Below are positions 1 to 7,049 of a stretch of DNA of 64,000 nt, one piece after another. The translations under genes and the position numbers were made by a program. How positions within the stretch are numbered: the first letter of the stretch is position 1; each line of letters starts with the position of its first letter. The notes under the pieces are model-generated. The model worked only from the letters and a program-made list of their open reading frames with translations, was not told the origin of the DNA and did not search any database. The stretch is from Rudaea cellulosilytica DSM 22992 (GTDB taxonomy: Bacteria; Pseudomonadota; Gammaproteobacteria; Xanthomonadales; Rhodanobacteraceae): assembly GCF_000378125.1 (NCBI RefSeq), contig NZ_KB899241.1:1835652-1899651 (forward strand). Direction: 5' to 3'.

Positions 1-166
1 TACGCAGAAGCGCTTCCTCTCGGAGATGGTCACGCGCCTGTTCAACGGCTCGCCCTCGCAGCTCGTACTGCATGCGCTCGGCGAGACGCCGCGTGCCTCC
101 AAAGCCGAGCTGAGGCAGATCCGCGAGTTGCTTGATCGCATCGACGGTGGAGGCAAATCGCAATGA
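1..166 (+). CDS. BlaI/MecI/CopY-family repressor, C-terminal fragment
   Basis: The last 54 codons of a gene that starts outside the window (reading frame from base 2). The visible residues include QKRFLSEMVTRLFNGSPSQL and end in a charged helix (ELRQIRELLDRIDGG). This matches the C-terminal dimerisation part of BlaI/MecI/CopY winged-helix repressors. Its TGA overlaps the ATG of the downstream M56 peptidase gene (ATGA), the usual blaI-blaR1 arrangement, so the two are translationally coupled. In known systems the membrane peptidase triggers loss of the repressor. The DNA-binding half is not visible, so the call rests on the C-terminus and the neighbour. Confidence 0.8.
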   Translation, partial: TQKRFLSEMVTRLFNGSPSQLVLHALGETPRASKAELRQIRELLDRIDGGGKSQ

Positions 167-1878
167 ACGCGCTGATCGCCGAACTGGTGCCGTACGTCCA
201 TGCGGTGGGATGGACCTTGCTGCATTTTCTCTGGCAAGGGGCGTTGATCGGGTTGGCCTACGCGCTGCTGCGCAGCGTGTGCACATCCAGCGTTGTGCGC
301 CATCGCCTCGGCATGCTTTGCCTACTGGCGATGCTCGTCTGTCCGCTGGCGACGCTCGCGCTGCTGTGGCCCGCGCCGGTCGATCCGGCCGGCCTCTCAG
401 CGGCGGTGGCGTCCGCCTCTGCGGAGAACGTTTCCGCATTGACCGATACGCCGGCCACGGGTTTTGAAGCGTGGCTGCCTTGGTGCGTGGGCCTGTGGCT
501 GGTCGGCGTTTGCGCGATCGCGTTGCGCTCGTTCCTGCACTGGCGCCGTCTGGCCGCGCTGGTGCGCACCGCGACCGCTCTGCCGCGCGATTGGCAGTTG
601 CGCCTGATCGAGCTACGTCAGCGTTTCGGCATCCTGCGCCCAGTGCGTCTGCTCGCTTCGTTCGCAGTTGCCACGCCAACGCTGATCGGCTGGCTCAAGC
701 CGACGATCCTGCTGCCGGCGAGCCTGCTCAGCGGCTTCAGCCCGGAGCAGATCGAGCTGATCCTCGCCCATGAACTGGCCCATGTGCGCCGCTACGATTA
801 CATCGCAAACCTGGTCCAGGTCATCGTCGAGACGCTGCTGTTCTATCACCCCGTCGTCCACTGGATCTGCGCCGATGTGCGCCAGCAGCGCGAACAATGC
901 TGCGACGATCTCGTGCTCGGCGTCGGCGGTGGCGAGCGTCTAGCCTATGCGCGCACGCTGGCCGATCTGGAAGAATGGATGCAAGGCGAGTCGCGCCACG
1001 GCTTTGGCGCGACACCTGCGCTCGCTGCCAGCGGTGGCGTGCTGCTCGAACGCGTGCGTCGCATCGTCGATCCGCGTCCCGCGCAATCGCCCGGACTTCT
1101 CTCGCGTGACAACGGCATGACCTTGCCCGCCCTGGTTGCCGGCGCGGGTCTGTTGCTGGCGCTGCTGCGCCTGCACGCGCCGTCGGCGGAAGCGCTCGGC
1201 GCGGCGTTGGTGCGCGCCTCGGCGACGAACGCCGAATTGCTCGCGCTCGCGACGCTGCGCATCCACGCCGATGCATCGATCCCCGTACCGCGGATCACGC
1301 CGGCGGCGCTCGTCGTCGCGGCGCCGCCACGTGAGGCGGAGCGCCAGCCCGCAACGGTCGTACCGTCGGCATCGCAGGCGACGGAGCGAACCGAGATGCC
1401 CGCCGTGATCGCCGCCCCTCACGCCGCAGTGCCGGAAGCCGGCTCGATCTCGCCGCCGTCCGCTTCTGCGGTGGTGCAAGCGCCGGCAGCACCAGCTCCG
1501 TCGCCAGCCGTTGTCGCCGAGAAGACGCCGTCCGCTGCAATTGCGCCACCGGGACCGCAGCTGTTGCGCGTCGTGCAGCCGTCGTATCCACTCGATGCGC
1601 TGCGCAACGGCGTCGCGGGCAAGGTCGATCTGGAGTTCGAGGTCGATGCCGAAGGCCGCGTGCGCGACATCCATGTGCTCACCGCGCAACCGGCTGGCGT
1701 ATTCGAGCAATCGGCGATCGCCGCATTGCGGCAGTGGCGCTTCGCGGCGCCTGCGGCGCCGGCCCGTTACACGCGCAGTTTTGCCTTCACGCACGGCAAT
1801 AGTGCGGCGGAAAATTGCCATGAAATCACCGGTTCGCACATTTGCAGGCGGCCAAATTCGGAAACCGAGTCCAATTAA
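163..1878 (+). CDS. M56 family (BlaR1-like) membrane peptidase with C-terminal TonB domain
   Basis: 571 residues. The N-terminal part has several hydrophobic segments (about residues 15-35, 48-68, 108-125). The gluzincin motif HELAH is at residues 203-207, and a downstream REQCCDD stretch supplies the likely third zinc ligand, so the metallopeptidase site looks intact. A further hydrophobic segment lies near residue 325. A Pro/Ala-rich linker (about 380-465) leads to a TonB C-terminal-like domain (about 466-550; QPSYPLDALRNGVAGKVDLE). There is no penicillin-binding sensor domain as in BlaR1. The protein probably sits in the inner membrane and signals to the upstream BlaI-type repressor; the ligand is unknown. 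M56-TonB fusions are known in proteobacteria. Confidence 0.85.
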   Translation: MNALIAELVPYVHAVGWTLLHFLWQGALIGLAYALLRSVCTSSVVRHRLGMLCLLAMLVCPLATLALLWPAPVDPAGLSAAVASASAENVSALTDTPATGFEAWLPWCVGLWLVGVCAIALRSFLHWRRLAALVRTATALPRDWQLRLIELRQRFGILRPVRLLASFAVATPTLIGWLKPTILLPASLLSGFSPEQIELILAHELAHVRRYDYIANLVQVIVETLLFYHPVVHWICADVRQQREQCCDDLVLGVGGGERLAYARTLADLEEWMQGESRHGFGATPALAASGGVLLERVRRIVDPRPAQSPGLLSRDNGMTLPALVAGAGLLLALLRLHAPSAEALGAALVRASATNAELLALATLRIHADASIPVPRITPAALVVAAPPREAERQPATVVPSASQATERTEMPAVIAAPHAAVPEAGSISPPSASAVVQAPAAPAPSPAVVAEKTPSAAIAPPGPQLLRVVQPSYPLDALRNGVAGKVDLEFEVDAEGRVRDIHVLTAQPAGVFEQSAIAALRQWRFAAPAAPARYTRSFAFTHGNSAAENCHEITGSHICRRPNSETESN

Positions 1879-2008
1879 CGAAACCAATAGATCGGCTTAA
1901 CGTCGATTTAATCGAGCGATGCCTAACATCCTCGTCACTGTACTTGCTCGACACTCCCAAGGTCAGGTCAGGTGACTGGCAGGTTACGGTAATCGGGGCA
2001 GTAGCTTT

Positions 2009-2060
2009 AAGCCCAAGCGAGGTGCGTTCCCCCAATGGCGCCTCCTTGGGCTTTTTTATT
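2009..2060 (+). terminator. Rho-independent terminator in the 390-bp gap
   Basis: AGCCCAAG pairs with CTTGGGCT, with an extra GAGG/CCTC pairing inside, followed by six T at 2052-2057. It lies 130 bases after the M56 gene and 200 bases before the response-regulator gene. Nothing else recognisable is in the 1879-2268 gap. Confidence 0.75.
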
Positions 2061-2268
2061 GGGTGTTTGTCTCGCATTTCCGCCATCGCCCATGATGGCG
2101 AAAGTCAAAAAAAGCGACCATCCTGGCCGCACTTCTCACTAATATCGACTTGCTCCCGACGTCCCCGGCAAGTTTTGATGCGCGGCCGGACGGGAACTCG
2201 AAGCCTCGTGCGGCGATCCAACCACGACCGGCCGAGCAATTCGGACGCTATACGGGTAAGCTTTGCAT

Positions 2269-2955
2269 ATGCGCATACTGGTCATCGAAGACAATAGCGA
2301 TATCGCCGCGAACATCGGCGACTATCTCGAGGAAAAGGGCCACACGGTCGATTTCGCCGGCGACGGTGTCACCGGCCTGCACTTGGCCATCTCGCATGAC
2401 TTCGACGCGATCGTGCTCGACCTCACGCTGCCCGGCATGGACGGCCTCGAGCTCTGCCGCAAGCTGCGCCAGGAAGCACGCCGGCAGACGCCGGTGCTCA
2501 TGCTCACCGCGCGCGACGCGCTCGACCAGAAGCTGACCGGTTTCGATTCCGGCGCCGACGACTACATGGTCAAGCCCTTCGCCCTGCAGGAACTCGAAGC
2601 ACGCCTGTCGGTGCTCGCACGCCGCGGAAAAGGTATACAAAGCCGCGTGCTACAGGTCGCCGATCTGAGCTACAACCTCGACACGCTGATCGTCACGCGC
2701 GGCGACAAGGCGATCCAGCTCAACCCGATCGGGCTAAAGCTGCTGCAGAACCTGATGGAATCGAGCCCGTCGGTAGTAACCCGGCAGGAGCTGGAAACGC
2801 GCGTCTGGGGCGAGGAACTGCCCGACAGCGACTCCCTGCGCGTGCATATCCATGGCTTGCGCGCGGCAATCGACAAGCCGTTCGAGAAGCCGCTGATCCA
2901 GACGCGCCACGGCATCGGTTATCGCATGGTCGATCCCGACGCGGCCGCGAACTGA
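2269..2955 (+). CDS. OmpR/PhoP-family response regulator
   Basis: 228 residues from ATG at 2269 (MRILVIEDNSD); a TTG six bases upstream is in frame but gives an atypical N-terminus. The receiver domain (1-115) has the acidic pair E8/D9, phospho-acceptor D51 (VLDLTLPG), T80 and K102 (MVKPF). The C-terminal winged helix (about 130-223) shows the Trans_reg_C pattern, with VTRQELETRVWGEE and RVHIHGLRAAIDKPF. It is most like PhoP/QseB/BasR-type regulators. The partner kinase gene follows 51 bases downstream. The target genes cannot be told from the sequence. Confidence 0.93.
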   Translation: MRILVIEDNSDIAANIGDYLEEKGHTVDFAGDGVTGLHLAISHDFDAIVLDLTLPGMDGLELCRKLRQEARRQTPVLMLTARDALDQKLTGFDSGADDYMVKPFALQELEARLSVLARRGKGIQSRVLQVADLSYNLDTLIVTRGDKAIQLNPIGLKLLQNLMESSPSVVTRQELETRVWGEELPDSDSLRVHIHGLRAAIDKPFEKPLIQTRHGIGYRMVDPDAAAN

Positions 2956-3006
2956 CTGCGCAGCCTGCTTGCGTAGCGCCGACACTTCGCCGATCCTTCG
3001 GCGCGC

Positions 3007-4329
3007 ATGAAACCCGCGAAGTTCCGCCGGCGGCTGCGCAGCCGCATCATTATTTCGTTCTTTCTGTTCGGCTTTGGGCTGACGGCTCTGTTCGCTACGG
3101 CGATCATGTATCTGCGCGCGCAGATCGAAGAGCAACTCGTCAACAACGATTTGGGTCGACAGGTTAAAAACTTCGTCGACTTCAAGCGTGACCATCCGGA
3201 CGAAAACGCGCCATGGAATCCGCCGCAATACGACCCGGTGCCGTACATTGCCAATGCACGGAATTTTGCCAGGGTGCCGTTCGATCTGCAGAAGTACGAC
3301 AAGACCGGGGTATACGACGTGGAGTTGCCGGCAGTGGACGGCAAGGTGCGCCCGCACAAGCTGGCGGTTTACAAGGATGCCGACTACTGGGGGTTCGTCT
3401 GGAATGACTACGGTCCGCAGAAACTCAACGAGCATCAGCTTTACCGCGGGCTTTTCCTGGGCGTGCTCCTTTTCGGCGTATTGTCGTTGTTCACCGGAAT
3501 TTGGCTGTCGCGCCGTGTGATGCGGCCAGTCACGGATCTGGCGCAGCGCATCCGCACCCTGAGGCAGACCGGCAAACCGACACCGGTTGCGCCGCATTTC
3601 GCCGCCGACGAAGTCGGCGAGCTCGCCGCGGCTTTCGACGACTATTCCCGGCGCATGACCGCGATCGTCGTACGCGACCGCGACTTCAACGCCGACGTCA
3701 GCCACGAACTGCGCACGCCGCTTGCGGTGATTTCCGGCACGACCGAGCTGCTGCTCGGCTCCGACAAGATCGACGACAAGATTCGCGAACGCCTCAAGCG
3801 TATCGAGCGCGCGGCAAAACAATCGACCGAATTGACCAATGCACTGCTGCACCTGTCGCGCAGCGAGCGCAGCGCGCCGAACGATGGCGAAACGACCGAC
3901 GTTGCCAAGGTTGCCGAGCAGGTTATCGACGTCTATCGCTCGCATATTGGTCGCAAACCGATCGACGTGCATCTCGTCGTCGATCAAGCGGTTGAAGTCG
4001 TCGCGCCATCATCGGTCGTCGCGGTTGCGCTGGGAAATCTGATCGGCAACGCGTTCAAGTACACGCAGAAAGGCGACGTCATCATCACGGTCGGCGCCAG
4101 GCGCGGAGTCGTCACGGTCGAGGATTCCGGCCCGGGCATCAAGCAGGAGGATGCGGACAAGCTTTTTCAGCGCGGCGTGCGCGGCGAATCCTCGACCGGC
4201 ACCTCGGGCGCGGGCCTCGGTCTCGCCATCGTTATCCGCCTGTGCCAACTCTTCGATTGGCACGTTTCGCTTGCGCCGCGCCCGCAGGGCGGCGCCGTCG
4301 CCACGCTCGATTTCCGTTTGCGTTCCTAG
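3007..4329 (+). CDS. Sensor histidine kinase
   Basis: 440 residues. One transmembrane segment at about 15-36 and another at about 147-168 enclose a periplasmic sensor of about 110 residues without a recognised fold. A HAMP-like linker (RRVMRPVTDLAQRI) follows. The DHp helix carries phospho-acceptor H233 (DVSHELRTPL), and the ATPase domain has N348 (GNLIGNAFKYT), the G1 box DSGPGI and the G2 box GAGLGLAIV. It pairs with the response regulator just upstream. Its stop codon overlaps the convergent modC stop by four bases. The stimulus is unknown; PhoQ/QseC-like architecture is only a general resemblance. Confidence 0.92.
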   Translation: MKPAKFRRRLRSRIIISFFLFGFGLTALFATAIMYLRAQIEEQLVNNDLGRQVKNFVDFKRDHPDENAPWNPPQYDPVPYIANARNFARVPFDLQKYDKTGVYDVELPAVDGKVRPHKLAVYKDADYWGFVWNDYGPQKLNEHQLYRGLFLGVLLFGVLSLFTGIWLSRRVMRPVTDLAQRIRTLRQTGKPTPVAPHFAADEVGELAAAFDDYSRRMTAIVVRDRDFNADVSHELRTPLAVISGTTELLLGSDKIDDKIRERLKRIERAAKQSTELTNALLHLSRSERSAPNDGETTDVAKVAEQVIDVYRSHIGRKPIDVHLVVDQAVEVVAPSSVVAVALGNLIGNAFKYTQKGDVIITVGARRGVVTVEDSGPGIKQEDADKLFQRGVRGESSTGTSGAGLGLAIVIRLCQLFDWHVSLAPRPQGGAVATLDFRLRS

Positions 4330-4985
4330 GCCGCCCTACCGCTTTCGATAGGGACGAGACGACCGCCCAGCGCGGCCACGTCGTCGGGATCATGCGTGAT
4401 CACCACCATCGGCACATCGAACTGTGCGCGCACGGCGAGCAGTTCTGCGCGCAGGCGCGCGCGCAGCGGTGCGTCGAGCGCGGCGAACGGCTCGTCGAGC
4501 AGCAGCAGGCGCGGCTTCGCCGCGAGCGCGCGGGCGAGCGCGACGCGTTGGCGCTGGCCGCCGGAGAGTTCGTGCGGATAGCTCGCTGCGAGCTTGCCGA
4601 GTGCGAAGCGTGCGAGCAGGGCGTAGACCTCGGATGGGGCGCGACGCGAATTGAATATCGTGCTGCGCGAGGTCGCGAACGCGACGTTCTGTTGCACGGT
4701 CAGGTGTGGAAACAGTGCGTAGTCCTGGAAGACGTAGCCGATGCCGCGCCGGTGTGGCGGCAGGTCGATGTTGCGCTCGGTGTCGAACAGAGTTGCATCG
4801 CCGACGCGGATCGCTCCGCGCTCGGGCCGCATCAGACCGGCGATCGCGTACAGAGTCTGTGTCTTGCCGGCGCCCGAGGGACCGAACAGCACGGTCACGT
4901 CTGCCTCGCTCGCAAACGCCAGCTCGAGGCGGAACTCGCGATCGCGTGCGCGCAGCGTTTTGGCGATGTCGACTTCAAGCCGCAT
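4326..4985 (-). CDS. modC: Molybdate ABC transporter ATP-binding protein (short form)
   Basis: 219 residues if started at the ATG at 4985 (MRLEVDIAK), which has GGAG six bases upstream; the longer in-frame start has no good site. Walker A is GPSGAGKT, the signature LSGGQRQR, and Walker B LLLLDEPFAALD, with a switch His in VVITHD. The protein ends right after the ATPase core, so it lacks the C-terminal TOBE (molybdate-binding) domain of the ~350-residue E. coli-type ModC. The start overlaps the end of modB by about ten bases. It powers molybdate uptake at the inner membrane. Confidence 0.9.
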   Translation of the reverse strand: MRLEVDIAKTLRARDREFRLELAFASEADVTVLFGPSGAGKTQTLYAIAGLMRPERGAIRVGDATLFDTERNIDLPPHRRGIGYVFQDYALFPHLTVQQNVAFATSRSTIFNSRRAPSEVYALLARFALGKLAASYPHELSGGQRQRVALARALAAKPRLLLLDEPFAALDAPLRARLRAELLAVRAQFDVPMVVITHDPDDVAALGGRLVPIESGRAA

Positions 4986-5655
4986 TGTCATCTCCGTGAC
5001 GACTTCGCTGCAGCGCCTGCGCAGCGAGCACAAGCGCGATGACGGCGACGACGAGCGCGACAAGTACGAGCGCCTGAGCGGTTGCGTCGTCGCCGGCCAT
5101 GACCGCGTTGTAGATCGCGATCGATAGAGTTTGCGTGCGGCCGGGCAGCGAGCCGGCGACCATCAGCGTCGCGCCGAACTCGCCCATCGCGCGTGCGAAC
5201 GCGAGCAGCGTGCCGGCGCAGATGCCGCGCCATGCCAGCGGCAGGCTGACGCGGAAGAACACCGCGGTTTCATTCAGGCCGAGCGTGCGTGCTGCGCGCT
5301 CGAGTTGCGGATCGACCTCGCGGAACGCGGCGCGCGCCGCGCGCAGGATCAGCGGAAACGCGGCCACCGCTGCGGCGATGACCGCGCCTTGCCAGGTGAA
5401 GATGAGGCTGATGCCGAAGGCATCGTGCAGCCAACTGCCGATCGCGCCGTTGCGCCCGAGCACGACGAGCAGGTAGTAGCCGAGCACGGTCGGCGGCAGC
5501 ACGAGCGGCAGGGTCAGCAACGATTCGGCGGTGTCGCGCGCGAGACTGCTTTTGCGACCGAGAGCGCGCGCCGCGGCGATACCGAAGATCAGCGCCAGCA
5601 ACGTCGCCAGCGCGGCAACCTTGAGTGTGAGCCAGAGTGGAGCGAGGAATTCCAA
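4975..5655 (-). CDS. modB: Molybdate ABC transporter permease
   Basis: 226 residues, with about five hydrophobic spans and the permease EAA-type loop (ERAARTLGLNETAVFFRVSLP) that contacts ModC. The product matches ModB in length and in motifs such as LPLVLPPTVLGYYLL. It lies five bases after modA and overlaps modC, so the three are clearly one operon. It forms the inner-membrane channel for molybdate and possibly tungstate. Confidence 0.93.
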   Translation of the reverse strand: MEFLAPLWLTLKVAALATLLALIFGIAAARALGRKSSLARDTAESLLTLPLVLPPTVLGYYLLVVLGRNGAIGSWLHDAFGISLIFTWQGAVIAAAVAAFPLILRAARAAFREVDPQLERAARTLGLNETAVFFRVSLPLAWRGICAGTLLAFARAMGEFGATLMVAGSLPGRTQTLSIAIYNAVMAGDDATAQALVLVALVVAVIALVLAAQALQRSRHGDDNAA

Positions 5656-5660
5656 ATGGG

Positions 5661-6437
5661 CTACGGACTGAGCGGACTGAATCCGTATTTTGCCAGCGTC
5701 GCCTGGCTGGAGGGCGTGGCGAGGAATTGCACGAAATCGCAGGCCGCAGGTTTATGCTTGCAGGCGCCGATCGCGGCGACGGGATAGCGCACGGGCGTCG
5801 CCGTCGGTACAGTCAGCGCAACTTTTACTTTGCTCGCCTGCGCGGCTGCGTCGGTTGCGTAGACGAAACCGGCCTCGGCTTCGCCGCGCGCTACGTAGTC
5901 GAGCGCCTGGCGCACGTTCTGTGCCTGCACGAATTTCGGTTGCAGCGCGTCCCACAGCTTCGCGTCGACCAGCGCTTGCTTGGCGTAGCGTCCAGCCGGC
6001 ACCGAGTCGGGATTGCCGATTGCGACGTGCTTGTAGGCGTCCTGCGCGAGGTCGCCGAGTTTCGCCGGCACCGCGCCGCCGGCAGGCGTGATCAGCACAA
6101 GCGTGTTCGCGGCGAAATCGCGGCGCGAGGCCGCGTCGATGCGTCCGGCGTTCGCGGCGCGATCCATCATCGCCTCATCCGCGCTGGCGAACACGTCAGC
6201 CGGCGCACCTTGCTCGATCTGCTTGAGCAGCACGTCGGAAGCGCCGAAGTTGAGGCTCACCTGCGTGCCCGGGTGCTGCGCCTCGTAGGCGCGGGCGATG
6301 TCGGTGAACGCGTTGGTCAGGCTTGCCGCCGCGGATACGACGAGATCGTCGGCGCGCGCGCTGGTTGTGCTGGCGAAAGTGGCGCCGAGAATCAGCGCAT
6401 AGTTAAACCGCGAGGGCGATCGGGAAGGGCGAGTCAT
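5661..6437 (-). CDS. modA: Molybdate-binding periplasmic protein
   Basis: 258 residues with an N-terminal signal peptide (about 1-28, ending STTSARA). The mature start VVSAAASLTNAFTDIARAYE and the later GASDVLLKQIEQGAPADVFA are typical ModA signatures, including the Ser residues that bind the oxyanion. It delivers molybdate to ModB/ModC. It follows the modE-like gene after 91 bases on the same strand. Confidence 0.95.
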   Translation of the reverse strand: MTRPSRSPSRFNYALILGATFASTTSARADDLVVSAAASLTNAFTDIARAYEAQHPGTQVSLNFGASDVLLKQIEQGAPADVFASADEAMMDRAANAGRIDAASRRDFAANTLVLITPAGGAVPAKLGDLAQDAYKHVAIGNPDSVPAGRYAKQALVDAKLWDALQPKFVQAQNVRQALDYVARGEAEAGFVYATDAAAQASKVKVALTVPTATPVRYPVAAIGACKHKPAACDFVQFLATPSSQATLAKYGFSPLSP

Positions 6438-6528
6438 GACCGGATCCGCGTCGATATGGCCAAGTGACTATATTGCTTCGCAGCGAATGTAGCTATCCCG
6501 GCGTGCGGCCGGGCTGCGGAAGGCGGAG

Positions 6529-6879
6529 TTAGTCAGCGAGCAAGCGCGACAGCACCCGCAGTTCTGCCGCACAGGCGAGTTTCGCCTTGCGTTCGATGTC
6601 GCGATAGGCGCGGACGACCTTTTCGCCGGTCGCAGTCAGCGTCGTGCCGCCGCCGTGTTCGCCACCCTTGTTTGCCGCGATCAGCGGCTCGGCGAAGCTG
6701 CGGTTGAGGTCGTCGGCGAGCTGCCAGGCGCGCTTGTAGCTCATGCCCATCGAGCGGCCTGCGGCGGCGATCGAGCCGGTCGCCGCGATCGCTTCGAGCA
6801 GGTCCGCCTTGCCCGGGCCGAGCGCATGCTCGGCGTCGAGCAGCAGGCGAAAGCGCAACGCAGGCGATGGATGGGCCAT
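6529..6879 (-). CDS. modE: ModE-type molybdenum regulator, DNA-binding domain only
   Basis: 116 residues from ATG at 6879 (MAHPSPALRFRLLLD); an in-frame extension to 7032 exists but reads as non-coding. The sequence GKADLLEAIAATGSIAAAGR followed by MSYKRAWQLADDLN is the LysR-like winged helix of ModE. The two TOBE/MOP molybdate-binding domains of the 260-residue E. coli protein are missing, so ligand sensing must differ or reside elsewhere. It is first in the modEABC operon and could autoregulate it. No clear CGTTATAT-type ModE box was seen upstream, only ATCAGC/GCTGAT arms nine bases apart near 6914-6934. Confidence 0.8.
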   Translation of the reverse strand: MAHPSPALRFRLLLDAEHALGPGKADLLEAIAATGSIAAAGRSMGMSYKRAWQLADDLNRSFAEPLIAANKGGEHGGGTTLTATGEKVVRAYRDIERKAKLACAAELRVLSRLLAD

Positions 6880-6968
6880 AAGACACAATAACGTGAAACC
6901 ACCGGGAAACGTATCAGCGGATATGCTGCTGATGCATCGATTTGTGATTAGGTCTTCAAATTCTTTCG

Positions 6969-6974
6969 TATAAT
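6969..6974 (+). promoter_or_regulatory. Candidate -10 box of the giant surface-protein gene
   Basis: A perfect TATAAT lies 75 bases upstream of the GTG start at 7050. No good -35 hexamer is placed 16-18 bases before it, so the promoter call is tentative. An activator or another sigma factor could be involved. Confidence 0.35.
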
Positions 6975-7049
6975 CTGAAGTACTATCAAGCATTCTGCTG
7001 CCAGGCACGGGTCCGCTGAAGGCAGCCACCATGGATTCGGGGGAATCAC

